The notes: a model not told the origin generated them from the letters alone. Shown: positions 17,805 through 31,973, counted from the first letter of the stretch. The stretch: DNA of 64,000 nt from Duganella sp. BJB476 (GCF_003416895.1 NZ_QVIO01000005.1:411647-475646); one strand, 5' to 3'. Program-made: numbers and translations.

Positions 17805-20800
17805 ATGCGACCTATGGATTTTACCCGCGACGACGCCACCGACGATGTTCCCGCCAAGCCAGCTGCTCCGGCCGCCCCAGCATCTCCCGCTCGCCCTGCG
17901 CCGCCCGCGAATCAATTGTCGTACGCCGTAGCCACCTGGCTGCAGCGTGTGGATGCGGCAGCGCATCCCAAAGCCAAACTGAACGCGCCGCCGGTCGATA
18001 CTGATCCGAAGCAACAAACCCAATACAAGCTGATCTACGTGATGGCGCCCACCAGCGGCGGCCGCCATGTGGCGCTGTGCCTGTACAAGGCGCGCCTGCG
18101 CTCGAACGGCGACGTCGCCGCGGCCAGCCCGGTGAGCGAAGTGTTTTCGCTGCTGTCGGCGCCGCCGAGCTTCCTCGCGGCCGGCGACGAGGACTTGATC
18201 CGTTTCTTCGTTGCCATGCGCAGCGGACAGAATTCCCAGACCGGCTCCGCCACCGAGCCGCGCGGCAAGATCGGCGCGGCCCTGCTGAACATGTTGGCCG
18301 AACAGGATAAGTTGCTCTGGGCAAACTCCTGGGCCGACGTCGGCAACGGCCTGGTCTACCCGCTCAAGGGCGGCGTGATGCGCGAAGCCAACCTGGCCTG
18401 GCGCGAAGAAGGCAAGGGTTTGCGCCTGGGCTGGCAAGTGCAGGCGCCGCCGAACGCCAAGCATGTCGGCGCCGACCAGGTCGACTACATGCTGCCGACC
18501 GATCCGCCGTGGTATATCGACAATCTTTCCTGCGGCGTGCTGCAGCTGAACCAGGGCGGCGCTTCGATTCCGCTGGCCGATTTGCAGGCGTTGGTGGCGC
18601 AAGCCCCGCTGCTGACCAATAACGACAAGATGCGTGTATCGCAGTTGCTGCTGGCCCACGGCCTGCAACAGCTGATGCCGCTGCCGCAACCGCTGCCGCA
18701 GCGCGTGCGGGACGACGTCAAGCCGCGTCCGGTACTGACCCTGGACGCCGCCATGCTGGCCGACGGCTCGCTGCAACGCTGGCACGACTTCGCCGTGTTG
18801 TCCTTCGACTACGACGGCGAGCGCGTGTCCTTCGACCCGTCGCAGCGCGTGGTGCGCCAGAAGGGCGAAGTGACCGAAATCATCCAGCGCGACAGCGCCG
18901 CCGAAGAGCTGGCCCTGTCGCTGCTGACCGAACGCCACTTCCTGCCGCCCGCCACCTTGCCGCTGAGCAGCGTCAAGGGCGGCCTGTTGCTGCCTAGCCA
19001 GGCCGAATGGCTGCGCTTCGCCCGCGATGGTATCGAGGCGCTGAAGCTGGCCGGCTGGAAAGTGGAAAAAACCGTCAAGTACCGCTACGACGTCAGCGAC
19101 GTCGGCGACTGGTATGCCGACGTGGTGGAAGATCCGGCCGACGGCGGCCACGCCTGGTTCGAGCTGGAACTGGGCATCATGGTCGACCAGGACCGCGTGC
19201 CGCTGTTGCCGGTGCTGGTGCAGATGATCCGCAGCGCGCCGAACGACTTCAATCCGAAGACCATCGCCCTGCACGGCGACGAAGACCAGATGCTGGCCAC
19301 GCTGCCCGACGGCAGCCGCGTCGCCCTGCCATGGGGCCGCGTCAAGCCCATCCTGACCACCTTGGGCGAGCTGTATTTCAGCGACAAGATCAAGACCTCG
19401 CTGCGCATGGCTACGCTGGACGCCGCACGCCTGGACGACCTGGCCCGCAACGTCGAGCTGAACTGGACCGGCGGCGCCGAGCTGCGCGAAATGGGCGCCC
19501 GCCTGAACCAGTTCGGCGCCGTCAAGCGCATCGCCACCCCGGCCGGCCTGCAAGCGACGCTGCGCGACTACCAGACCGACGGCTTGTCGTGGATGCAGTT
19601 CCTGCGCGAATACGGCTTCGCCGGCATCCTGGCCGACGATATGGGCTTGGGCAAGACCGTGCAGACGCTGGCCCACATCCTGGTTGAGAAGGAAGCCGGC
19701 CGCCTGACCGCGCCGGCGCTGGTGATCGCGCCGACCAGCCTGATGGGCAACTGGCAGGAAGAGGCAGCCCGTTTCGCCCCCGGCCTGCGCGTGCTGCTGC
19801 TGCAAGGCAAAGATCGCATGGCCCAGTTCGACCAGATCGCCGAAGCCGACCTGGTGCTGACCACCTACGCGCTGCTACCCCGTGACGAGGAAAAACTGCG
19901 CGAGCATGATTTCCACCTGGTCATCCTGGACGAATCGCATTACATCAAGAACACCCGCAGCAAGGCCGCCCAAAGCGCCGGCCTGCTGCGCGCGCGCCAC
20001 CGGCTGTGCCTGTCCGGCACGCCGCTGGAAAACCACCTGGGCGAGCTGTGGTCGCAGTTCCACTTCCTGCTGCCGGGCTTGCTCGGTGACGAGAAGGGTT
20101 TCAACACCGTGTTCCGTCATCCGATCGAACGCCAGGACGACCCGCTGCGGCGCGCGCTGCTGAACCGCCGCATCAAGCCCTTCCTGCTGCGCCGGACCAA
20201 GGACAACGTAGCCAAGGAATTGCCGCCGAAGACGGAGATGGTGCGCAAGGTCGAGCTGACCGGCGCTCAGCGCGACCTGTACGAGACGGTGCGCCTGGCC
20301 ATGGACCAGAAGGTGCGCGAGGAAATCGACCGCAAGGGCGTGGCGCGCAGCCAGATCGTCATCCTGGAGGCGCTGCTGAAGCTGCGCCAGGTGTGCTGCG
20401 ATCCGCGCCTGGTCAAGTCGCTGCCGTCGAAGAAGCAGACGGCCGGCTCGGCCAAGCTGATCGACCTGATGCAGATGGTCGAGGATTTGCTGGAAGAGAA
20501 CCGCAAGATCCTGGTGTTCTCGCAGTTCACCAGCATGCTGGAGCTGATCGAGGAGGAACTGGAGGCGCGCGATATCCCGTATGCGTTGCTGACCGGCGAA
20601 ACCAAGGACCGCAGCGCGCAAGTGGCGGCCTTCCAGCAGGGCGCGGTGCCGATCTTCCTGATCAGCCTGAAAGCGGGCGGCGTCGGCCTCAACCTGACGG
20701 CGGCCGATACCGTGATCCACTACGATCCGTGGTGGAATCCGGCGGCGGAAAACCAGGCTACCGACCGCGCCTGGCGCATCGGCCAGGACAAGCCGGTGTT

Positions 20801-20963
20801 CGTCTACAAGCTGATCGCCAAGGGCACGCTGGAAGAAAAAATCCAGGTGCTGCAGCAGAAGAAATCCGATCTGGCGCAATCCATCCTGGCCGAAGGCGAG
20901 TCGCAGAAAATGGCGCTCACCCAGGAAGACTTGCAGCAGATCTTCGCCCCGCTGGCGGAATAG
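17805..20963 (+). CDS. SNF2/HepA-family DNA-dependent ATPase (helicase-like)
   Basis: A 1052-residue protein. The C-terminal half is a SNF2 motor: Walker A ADDMGLGKTVQTLAH (residue ~610), DESH box (VILDESHYIKN), SGTPLENHLGELWSQFHFL, VFSQFTSMLELIEEEL, and the last motif ATDRAWRIGQDKPVFVYKL. The N-terminal ~500 residues contain a SWIM-less accessory region with acidic YRYDVSDVGDWYADV and may be a bacterial SNF2-associated domain. The family remodels protein-DNA complexes. Start could also be the ATG at 17814. It is followed with no gap by a histidine kinase gene. Confidence 0.9.
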   Translation: MRPMDFTRDDATDDVPAKPAAPAAPASPARPAPPANQLSYAVATWLQRVDAAAHPKAKLNAPPVDTDPKQQTQYKLIYVMAPTSGGRHVALCLYKARLRSNGDVAAASPVSEVFSLLSAPPSFLAAGDEDLIRFFVAMRSGQNSQTGSATEPRGKIGAALLNMLAEQDKLLWANSWADVGNGLVYPLKGGVMREANLAWREEGKGLRLGWQVQAPPNAKHVGADQVDYMLPTDPPWYIDNLSCGVLQLNQGGASIPLADLQALVAQAPLLTNNDKMRVSQLLLAHGLQQLMPLPQPLPQRVRDDVKPRPVLTLDAAMLADGSLQRWHDFAVLSFDYDGERVSFDPSQRVVRQKGEVTEIIQRDSAAEELALSLLTERHFLPPATLPLSSVKGGLLLPSQAEWLRFARDGIEALKLAGWKVEKTVKYRYDVSDVGDWYADVVEDPADGGHAWFELELGIMVDQDRVPLLPVLVQMIRSAPNDFNPKTIALHGDEDQMLATLPDGSRVALPWGRVKPILTTLGELYFSDKIKTSLRMATLDAARLDDLARNVELNWTGGAELREMGARLNQFGAVKRIATPAGLQATLRDYQTDGLSWMQFLREYGFAGILADDMGLGKTVQTLAHILVEKEAGRLTAPALVIAPTSLMGNWQEEAARFAPGLRVLLLQGKDRMAQFDQIAEADLVLTTYALLPRDEEKLREHDFHLVILDESHYIKNTRSKAAQSAGLLRARHRLCLSGTPLENHLGELWSQFHFLLPGLLGDEKGFNTVFRHPIERQDDPLRRALLNRRIKPFLLRRTKDNVAKELPPKTEMVRKVELTGAQRDLYETVRLAMDQKVREEIDRKGVARSQIVILEALLKLRQVCCDPRLVKSLPSKKQTAGSAKLIDLMQMVEDLLEENRKILVFSQFTSMLELIEEELEARDIPYALLTGETKDRSAQVAAFQQGAVPIFLISLKAGGVGLNLTAADTVIHYDPWWNPAAENQATDRAWRIGQDKPVFVYKLIAKGTLEEKIQVLQQKKSDLAQSILAEGESQKMALTQEDLQQIFAPLAE

Positions 20964-22097
20964 GTGGCGACCGTCGCCGAACTGCAAGCGGCATTGCGCC
21001 AGTCGCAGGCGGAGGCCGAGCGCTATCGCCTGCTGCTCCAGCACAGCGGCGAGGTCAGCTGGATGGCCGACTGCGCCAGCCTGCAATTGTCCTGGCTCAG
21101 TCCGGCGGCCGAGCGCCAGTTCGGCTATACGCTGGACTCGGCGCAGGCGCTGGCGGCCAGCCTGTTGCAGCAGCTGCCCGCCAGGCTGGAACGCCACGCC
21201 GGCGGCGACCTGAGCCGCCTGCGCCTGGTGCGCGAAACCGAACTGCCCCATGCGGACGGCCGCCTGCTGCCGGTGGAAATCGAATCGACCCTCATCGTTG
21301 ACGAGCACGGCGTCGCCATCTCCGTGGTCGGTGTGGTGCGCGACCTGAGCGCGCGCCGCGAGCTGGCCGCGCAGCAGAAGAAGTTCGCTTCCATGCTGTC
21401 GCACGAATTCCGTACGCCGCTGTCGACCATCGACGGCGCCGTGCAGCGCCTGGAAATGACCGGCGCCCACCACGATGAAGCCACCCGCAAGCGTTACCGC
21501 AAGATCCAGACCGCGGTCGACCGCATGCTGGCGATGCTGGACGAGTACCTGTCGCCCGAGCGCATGGCCAGCATCGGCCGCGAGCGCCAGCCGAATGAAA
21601 TCTCCCCCGCCGCGCTGCTGGAGGCTGTGGTCGAGCAGGCGCGTAGCCGCCGCAGTGGCATCACGCTGCGGCTGGAAACGCTGCCGCAATGGATGCGCTG
21701 CGACCCCGCCGGTGTGCGCTTATGCCTGGAAATTTTGCTCGACAATGCAATTAAGTACACGACTGCCAATACTCCGATAGAATTGATAGGCAAAATAGCA
21801 AGCGAGGGCGGCGTCGAGTTCCTGGTGCGCGATCACGGGGCCGGTCTGCCGGCGACGGAATTGGCGCATGTATTCGACAAATCCTTCCGCGGCAGCAACG
21901 CCGCCGGCATCGCCGGATCGGGGCTGGGCCTGTATATGGCGCGCGCGGTGGTGGATGTACACGGGGGAACGCTGACGGCAACAAATGTTTCTGAAAGCGG
22001 CACGGAATTTCGGATTTGGCTGCCCATAGCGGCCAGCGCCGGGAAAAGCCTTGCGCGGGCGGGTGGCAGCAGTGATAATTCCTTGAGCGCAAGCTGA
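20964..22097 (+). CDS. Soluble PAS-domain sensor histidine kinase
   Basis: A 377-residue kinase without transmembrane segments. It has an N-terminal PAS-like region (residues ~20-125), the phospho-acceptor box FASMLSHEFRTPLSTIDG (His ~151), and a HATPase domain with N box DNAIKYT, G1 box DHGAGLP and G2 box GSGLGLYMARAVVDVHGG. The GTG start lies directly after the TAG of the helicase gene, so the two are translationally linked. The response regulator gene follows 55 bp later. The stimulus is unknown; PAS ligand or redox sensing is possible. Confidence 0.9.
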   Translation: MATVAELQAALRQSQAEAERYRLLLQHSGEVSWMADCASLQLSWLSPAAERQFGYTLDSAQALAASLLQQLPARLERHAGGDLSRLRLVRETELPHADGRLLPVEIESTLIVDEHGVAISVVGVVRDLSARRELAAQQKKFASMLSHEFRTPLSTIDGAVQRLEMTGAHHDEATRKRYRKIQTAVDRMLAMLDEYLSPERMASIGRERQPNEISPAALLEAVVEQARSRRSGITLRLETLPQWMRCDPAGVRLCLEILLDNAIKYTTANTPIELIGKIASEGGVEFLVRDHGAGLPATELAHVFDKSFRGSNAAGIAGSGLGLYMARAVVDVHGGTLTATNVSESGTEFRIWLPIAASAGKSLARAGGSSDNSLSAS

Positions 22098-22152
22098 AAT
22101 AGCAAGGCAGGACTGAGCACTGTTGCTCAATAATCGATCGAATGGCGCATCA

Positions 22153-22833
22153 ATGACGCAAATACTCATCGTGGAAGACAATCTGGACTATGCCGAAGAA
22201 ATGGCAGAGTTTTTGACTGAGCTTGAACACGAAGTGCACATCACTAACAACGCCAGCGAAATGTGGTCGGCCCTAAGCCAGGGCAATGTCGGCGTGGTGG
22301 TGCTCGATCTGGGCCTGCCGGACGAAGACGGTTTCAATGTGATCCCCCGGATGCGACAGTTGTACCCGCAAATCGGTCTGCTGGTGCTGACCGGCCGGGT
22401 CGCCTTCGACAACCGCATCCTCGGTCTGCGCCTGGGCGCCGACCACTACCTGACCAAGCCGATCAAATTCCCGGAACTGGCCGCCCACATCGAGGCGCTG
22501 GACCGTCGCGTCGGTCCGCAGGAAACCATCCCGGCGCCGAGCAAGTGGACGCTCAAAGTCAGCGCCCGCCAGCTGGAACTGCAGGGCATGGCGATCACCT
22601 TGACCGAAAAAGAATGCAATTTCCTGCATCTGCTGACGATTAACACCCGTCCCGTGCCGCGCCAGGTCATCGTGGCCGGCATCGGCGGCGACGATCCGGA
22701 CGCTGGCCGCCGCGTCGACATGCTGGTGTATCGCCTGCGCAAGAAGGCCCGCACCGGCCTGGGCCAGGACCTGCCGCTGCGCAGCGCCTACGGCGAAGGC
22801 TACAGCCTGTCCGCCAGCTTCAACCTCTCCTGA
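22153..22833 (+). CDS. OmpR/PhoB-like response regulator
   Basis: A 226-residue regulator. The receiver domain has the acidic pair (ILIVEDN), the phospho-accepting Asp in VVLDLGLPDEDGF (~residue 52), Thr in LVLTGRV and Lys in LTKPIKF. The C-terminal winged helix contains LTEKECNFLHLL and ends RSAYGEGYSLSASF. The ATG at 22153 (MTQILIVEDN) is preferred to an upstream TTG. It forms a pair with the preceding kinase. Targets are not known; the neighbouring helicase gene is an obvious candidate. Confidence 0.9.
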   Translation: MTQILIVEDNLDYAEEMAEFLTELEHEVHITNNASEMWSALSQGNVGVVVLDLGLPDEDGFNVIPRMRQLYPQIGLLVLTGRVAFDNRILGLRLGADHYLTKPIKFPELAAHIEALDRRVGPQETIPAPSKWTLKVSARQLELQGMAITLTEKECNFLHLLTINTRPVPRQVIVAGIGGDDPDAGRRVDMLVYRLRKKARTGLGQDLPLRSAYGEGYSLSASFNLS

Positions 22834-22840
22834 TAAAACA

Positions 22841-22892
22841 GGGACAGAGTCGCGTCGGTATTTTGACGCGCCTGAATAATCGGGGACAGAGT
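22841..22892. repeat. Two short REP-like repeats upstream of the RAYT transposase
   Basis: GGGACAGAGT occurs at 22841-22850 and again at 22883-22892. The inverse, CTCTGTCCC, occurs downstream of the transposase gene at 23694-23702. Inverted flanking copies around a single-copy Y1 transposase are the usual layout of REP-associated tyrosine transposase loci. Confidence 0.7.
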
Positions 22893-22932
22893 GGTGTAAA
22901 ATCAGAGCATCCGATTCATTTTGCTCAAATTT

Positions 22933-23634
22933 ATGGCACGTCTCCCCCGCTTGATCGTCCCCGGCCAGCCTCATCACGTCATCCAGACCGGCAATAACAA
23001 CCAAACTATCTTCCAGGACACGGAAGATTATCAAACCTTCCTGGGCTGGCTGCGCACCGCCGCCAAGAACTACAAAGTGGCGGTGCATGCTTATGTTTTG
23101 ATGCCGAATCACCTGCATTTGCTGGTCACGCCGGCCGATGCGGACGGCCTGGGCCAGATGATGCAATGGATAGGCCGCTATTACGTGCCCTATTTCAACC
23201 AAAAATATGGCCGCAGCGGCACTTTGTGGAACGGACGCTACAAAACCTCGCTTATCGACGCAGAGCAATACTTCATGTCGTGCAGCCGATATATCGAGTT
23301 CAATCCGGTGCGCAACGGCATGGTCGGGCGGGCCGAGGATTATCCGTGGTCCAGCTATGCGCACCACGCCGGGCTGCGCTCGGACGGCCTGATCGTCGAT
23401 CACCCGAAGTTCTGGGAGCTGGGCAACACGCCGTTCCAGCGCGAGGCGGCCTACATCGCGCTGGCAGAGCCGGAGCTGAGCGAGGACGAGGTGGCCAGCA
23501 TCAGCAAGGCGCTGCTCAAGGGCTGGCCGTTGGGCACCGAGCAATTCAAGACGGCGCTGCAGCACAAGGTCAAGCGCCAGGTATTGCCGGCCAAGCGCGG
23601 CAGACCGTTCAAAATCAAGCCAGAAGCGGCCTGA
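22933..23634 (+). CDS. REP-associated tyrosine transposase (RAYT, Transposase_17 / Y1 type)
   Basis: A 233-residue protein with the IS200-like Y1 fold: N-terminal ARLPRLIVPGQPHHVIQTGN, the HUH-type metal motif VLMPNHLHLLV (residue ~55-65), GRYYVPYFNQKYGRSGTLWN, and the IEFNPVRNGMV segment after the catalytic tyrosine region. A C-terminal basic extension (KRQVLPAKRGRPFKIK) would bind DNA. Such enzymes act on REP palindromes rather than on a conventional insertion sequence. ATG 22933 is chosen over TTG 22921. It is a single gene in an intergenic position, bounded by repeats and a terminator. Confidence 0.9.
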   Translation: MARLPRLIVPGQPHHVIQTGNNNQTIFQDTEDYQTFLGWLRTAAKNYKVAVHAYVLMPNHLHLLVTPADADGLGQMMQWIGRYYVPYFNQKYGRSGTLWNGRYKTSLIDAEQYFMSCSRYIEFNPVRNGMVGRAEDYPWSSYAHHAGLRSDGLIVDHPKFWELGNTPFQREAAYIALAEPELSEDEVASISKALLKGWPLGTEQFKTALQHKVKRQVLPAKRGRPFKIKPEAA

Positions 23635-23645
23635 ACCGCTAGTTG

Positions 23646-23680
23646 AAACCGCAGGAATCGCCAGTTCCTGCGGTTTTTTT
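23646..23680 (+). terminator. Terminator after the RAYT gene
   Basis: AAACCGCAGGAA (23646-23657) pairs perfectly over 12 bp with TTCCTGCGGTTT (23665-23676), with a T tract to 23680. Confidence 0.9.
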
Positions 23681-23693
23681 AGAACTGCTTTCG

Positions 23694-23755
23694 CTCTGTC
23701 CCTAATTAAAATTTTCGGAAACTTTGAAAAAATTAATCTGACTCCGACCCTAATT
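23694..23755. repeat. REP-like repeats downstream of the RAYT gene
   Basis: CTCTGTCCCTAATT (from 23694) is the inverse of the GGGACAGAG motif found upstream. AATCTGACTCCGACCCTAATT (23735-23755) is a second, related unit that ends in the same CCCTAATT. These units sit directly upstream of the gltB promoter. Confidence 0.65.
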
Positions 23756-23762
23756 GTTATTG

Positions 23763-23791
23763 TTGAAGTTTACGCTGCATTGCACTACTCT
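23763..23791 (+). promoter_or_regulatory. Candidate gltB promoter
   Basis: TTGAAG (23763-23768), a 17-bp spacer and TACTCT (23786-23791) precede the gltB ATG by 36 bp. The match is moderate and no start has been measured. Confidence 0.4.
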
Positions 23792-23827
23792 AGCTTTTCG
23801 TTAGTCAAAATTGCAGTGGAGAGCCCC

Positions 23828-28552
<4,725 letters not shown>

Positions 28553-28587
28553 TGCTGACCGTACAGAACAATATTTAAGGAATTATC

Positions 28588-30051
28588 GTGGGTAAAATCA
28601 CCGGCTTCATGGAATTCAAGCGTCAGGACGAGAGCTATCTTCCGCCTGCTACGCGTTTGAAAAACTATTCGGAATTCGTCATCACCCTGACCAATGAACA
28701 GGCCAAGGTGCAGGGCGCGCGCTGCATGGATTGCGGCATCCCGTTCTGCAACACCGGCTGCCCGGTCAACAACATCATCCCGGACTGGAATGACCTGGTC
28801 TATCGCGGCAACTACCGCGAGGCGCTGGACACCCTGCACTCGACCAACAACTTCCCGGAGTTCACCGGCCGCATCTGCCCTGCGCCGTGCGAGTCCGCCT
28901 GTACGCTGGGGATCAACAACGATCCGGTCGGCATCAAGTCGATCGAGCACAAGATCATCGATGAAGGCTGGGAGCATGGCTGGGTCGTGCCGCAGCCGGC
29001 CGAGCAGCAATCCGGCAAGAAAGTGGCCGTGGTCGGTTCCGGTCCTGCCGGCCTGGCGGCGGCGCAGCAGCTGGCGCGCGCCGGCCATGCCGTCACCGTG
29101 TTCGAGAAGAGCGACCGCGTCGGCGGCCTGCTGCGCTACGGCATTCCAGACTTCAAGATGGAAAAGTCGCATATCGACCGCCGTATCAAGCAGATGGAAG
29201 CCGAAGGCGTGGTATTCCGCACCAGCGTGCTGGTTGGCAAGGACTTCCCGGCCAACGTCAACAACTGGGCCAAGGAAACCATCTTCCCTGAAGATCTCGC
29301 CAAGGACTTCGACGCCGTCATCCTGGCCGGCGGCGCGGAGCAGCCGCGCGACCTGCCTGTGCCTGGCCGCGAGCTGAAGGGCGTGCACTTCGCCATGGAC
29401 TTCCTGCCGCTGCAAAACAAGGTCAACGCCGGCGACAAGGTCAAGGACCAGCTGAAAGCCACCGGCAAGCACGTGGTGGTGATCGGCGGCGGCGATACCG
29501 GTTCCGACTGCGTCGGCACCTCGAACCGCCACGGCGCCGCTTCGGTGACCCAGTTCGAACTGATGCCTATGCCGCCTGAGCAAGAGAACAAGCCGCTGGT
29601 CTGGCCGTACTGGCCGACCAAGCTGCGCACCTCCTCGTCGCACGAGGAAGGCTGCGAGCGCGACTGGGCAGTGGCCACCAAGCGCCTGGAAGGCAAGAAC
29701 GGCAAGGTCGAGAAGCTGGTCGCCTGCCGCGTCGAGTGGAAAGACGGCAAGATGGCCGAAGTGCCGAACTCGGAATTCGAGATGAAGGCCGACCTGGTGT
29801 TGCTGGCCATGGGCTTCGTCTCGCCGGTGGCCAACGTGCTGGACGCGTTCGGCGTCGAAAAAGATGCACGCGGCAACGCCAAGGCCACCACGGACGGCGA
29901 AGGCTGCTACAAGACTTCCGCCCCCAACGTGTTTGCCGCCGGCGACGTTCGTCGCGGCCAGTCGCTGGTGGTGTGGGCGATCCGCGAAGGCCGCCAGTGC
30001 GCGCGCGCGGTCGATGAGTTTCTGATGGGCAGTTCGGAGTTACCGCGCTAA
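28588..30051 (+). CDS. gltD: Glutamate synthase (NADPH) small subunit
   Basis: A 487-residue flavoprotein that oxidises NADPH and passes electrons to GltB. The N-terminus holds the cysteines of two [4Fe-4S] clusters (CMDCGIPFCNTGCPVNN and CPAPCESACTLG), then the FAD site VAVVGSGPAGLAAAQ and the NADPH site VVVIGGGDTGSDC. The GTG start at 28588 follows an AAGGAATT ribosome binding site and lies 35 bp after gltB, so it belongs to the gltBD operon. Confidence 0.97.
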   Translation: MGKITGFMEFKRQDESYLPPATRLKNYSEFVITLTNEQAKVQGARCMDCGIPFCNTGCPVNNIIPDWNDLVYRGNYREALDTLHSTNNFPEFTGRICPAPCESACTLGINNDPVGIKSIEHKIIDEGWEHGWVVPQPAEQQSGKKVAVVGSGPAGLAAAQQLARAGHAVTVFEKSDRVGGLLRYGIPDFKMEKSHIDRRIKQMEAEGVVFRTSVLVGKDFPANVNNWAKETIFPEDLAKDFDAVILAGGAEQPRDLPVPGRELKGVHFAMDFLPLQNKVNAGDKVKDQLKATGKHVVVIGGGDTGSDCVGTSNRHGAASVTQFELMPMPPEQENKPLVWPYWPTKLRTSSSHEEGCERDWAVATKRLEGKNGKVEKLVACRVEWKDGKMAEVPNSEFEMKADLVLLAMGFVSPVANVLDAFGVEKDARGNAKATTDGEGCYKTSAPNVFAAGDVRRGQSLVVWAIREGRQCARAVDEFLMGSSELPR

Positions 30052-30079
30052 TCCCCGCGGCCGCATCAGCCTGTCTCCG

Positions 30080-30121
30080 CCGGTAGTGAATGGGTGATCC
30101 CCGTTCCTGCCGGTTTTTTTT
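30080..30121 (+). terminator. Terminator of gltBD
   Basis: CCGGTAG (30080-30086) and CTGCCGG (30107-30113) form a 7-bp stem with one G-U pair, with an inner GGG-TGAT-CCC hairpin and a tract of eight Ts. It overlaps the end of the converging minus-strand gene. Confidence 0.75.
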
Positions 30122-31973
30122 ATTCTGTGGCGGTGATTCTGGCAGCATCCCTGGCGACCGCCGCCGGATCGATCCGCATCGCCCGCGCGCGCGCCTGGGC
30201 TGCCGGTTCCATGTCGCCGCAGCGCTCGCATGCCATGGCGAGATCGAGCAGTGCTTCTGCGGAACGCGGTCCCAGGCTGACCGCGCGGCCATAGGCGCTG
30301 GCCGCATGCCGCCACTGCCCCAGCATGCGCTCGGCCATCCCGAGTCCGGACCAGGCGAAATAGTCGCGCCCGTCATGCGCGATCGCGGCGCGGAAGCTGG
30401 CGGCCGCCAATTCCCATTCCCGTTGCACCAAGTGGGCCCGGCCCAGCCACATGGCGGCGTTGACGGGCGGCGTGGCGGCGTTCGGGGAGCTGGCCTGGAG
30501 GTGCGCTAATGCGCCCAAGCGCGCCATCGCCTGCGGCCAGTCGCCGCTGGCAAAGGCAACCATGCCTTCGGTCGCATCGGCCCAGGCGCCCCCCGCCCGC
30601 ACCAGCGGGAAATCGCGTGCAATGGCCAGGCATTCGTCGAATTGGCCGGCCAGCAGCAACTGCTCGGCCAGCGCGATGCGCACGTTCAGGTCGCCGTCGA
30701 AGCGCTGCTGCAATGCGCGCAACTGCTCCAGCGCCGCGCTGCGGTTGCCGCGCAACGCCGTCATCGTCGCCAGCGCAAGGCGCGTCTCGCATTCGATCTG
30801 GCGGACAAACGCAATCTGCGGCGTGAAATCGGGCAGCGCCAAACCTTCTCGTTCGAACATGGCCGATTCCGCTGCCGACAGTGCCGGCGCCTCTGGCGTG
30901 ATGCTGATATCGGATGGTGTCAACGGCGCCACTGTGGCGACTGTCGCGGCGTCCATGCGGACCGGCGCGATGGTCAACGCCTCGTCGATAACGCGCCCGT
31001 CGAGGTCACCGCCGGCTGGCAAGTCCAGCACCGCCGCCACGGTCGGCCAGATATCGCAGGCGGCCACCGGCGCAATGGTGTGGTCCCGCGCGATGCCGGG
31101 GCCGCACAGCAGCATGAAGCCGGCGTCGCGCGCGCCGTTCGACAGGATCGCGAAACAGGCGTCGCGGCCGGCGAGGTTTTGGTAGCGGCCGCATAGCAGG
31201 TCGAGAAACTGGTAGCAGCGGGCCAGGCAGGTGCTGGCCGCGTGCCGGTCCGCCACCTCGGCCAGCGCGGCGGTCATGACGGCGATAAACGGCAGGCGCA
31301 ACATCAGCACATCGGCGCCGCGCTCTTCGATGGCGGCAGTTCCCAGCGCGTGCAGGGTCGCGCATTCGGCCAGCGCCGCCGCCGTCGTGCCCGCCAGTCG
31401 GCGCTGGGTGGCCGTATCCAGCGGAGCCAGCAGGAAGTGCAGGTCTTGTGCCTGGATGTCGCCAGGCGCCAGGCGCGCCGCGTGCACCAGCTCGCGCGCT
31501 TCGGGCGGCCAGACCGCCTGCGGGTCCAGTGGCCAGACATGCTCGTCGTTGGCCGGCGAGGCGCCGGTGCCCGGCGCGATGACGGTGCCATGCCGCAGCC
31601 GCAGCCCGCGCGTGGCCGGCCAGCCGATGACGGCGGCGTGACGGCCGGCGGCATCGGCCGCGTGCCAGATGGCCTCGGTGCGCAGCGCGGAGGCGTCGGG
31701 CGCCTGCATGAACAGGGAGCCGTCGATGGCCGTCAGCGGGTGCAGGATGCCGTGGCGGTCCGGCTGCATGCCGCTGGCGATGCTGGCCCAACCGCTGTCG
31801 GCGCAGGCCGGCAACGGAAAGTCGAGTGGCGCCCAAGTGCCCGCGCCAATCAGGCTGGAGAGAAAAGGCGTCAGTCCGCTCTGGTCCAGCTCCTGCAACA
31901 GACGCCAGTCGGCGCCGTCGAGTGCCAGCATGACCAGCGCCGGCGCGGTTCGCGTTTCAGAGGGCGAGTGCAT
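30120..31973 (-). CDS. Alkaline-phosphatase-superfamily (phosphodiesterase-like) protein with C-terminal TPR region; catalytic residues appear lost
   Basis: A 617-residue protein with two parts. Residues ~10-340 resemble the type I phosphodiesterase / nucleotide pyrophosphatase branch of the alkaline phosphatase superfamily: VMLALDGADW, then SGWASIASGMQPDRHGI, and CDIWPTVAAVLDLPAGGDLDGR near the end of the fold. The usual SDHG metal-binding motif reads ILSNGARDAGF here, and the nucleophile region (PACADSGW) lacks the Thr seen in many relatives. Residues ~400-610 form TPR-like helices (LGRAHLVQREWELAAASFRAAI in two parts, AAMWLGRAHLVQREWELA and AASFRAAI). It overlaps the GNAT gene by 17 bp. 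A non-enzymatic scaffold is possible. Confidence 0.7.
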   Translation of the reverse strand: MHSPSETRTAPALVMLALDGADWRLLQELDQSGLTPFLSSLIGAGTWAPLDFPLPACADSGWASIASGMQPDRHGILHPLTAIDGSLFMQAPDASALRTEAIWHAADAAGRHAAVIGWPATRGLRLRHGTVIAPGTGASPANDEHVWPLDPQAVWPPEARELVHAARLAPGDIQAQDLHFLLAPLDTATQRRLAGTTAAALAECATLHALGTAAIEERGADVLMLRLPFIAVMTAALAEVADRHAASTCLARCYQFLDLLCGRYQNLAGRDACFAILSNGARDAGFMLLCGPGIARDHTIAPVAACDIWPTVAAVLDLPAGGDLDGRVIDEALTIAPVRMDAATVATVAPLTPSDISITPEAPALSAAESAMFEREGLALPDFTPQIAFVRQIECETRLALATMTALRGNRSAALEQLRALQQRFDGDLNVRIALAEQLLLAGQFDECLAIARDFPLVRAGGAWADATEGMVAFASGDWPQAMARLGALAHLQASSPNAATPPVNAAMWLGRAHLVQREWELAAASFRAAIAHDGRDYFAWSGLGMAERMLGQWRHAASAYGRAVSLGPRSAEALLDLAMACERCGDMEPAAQARARAMRIDPAAVARDAARITATE

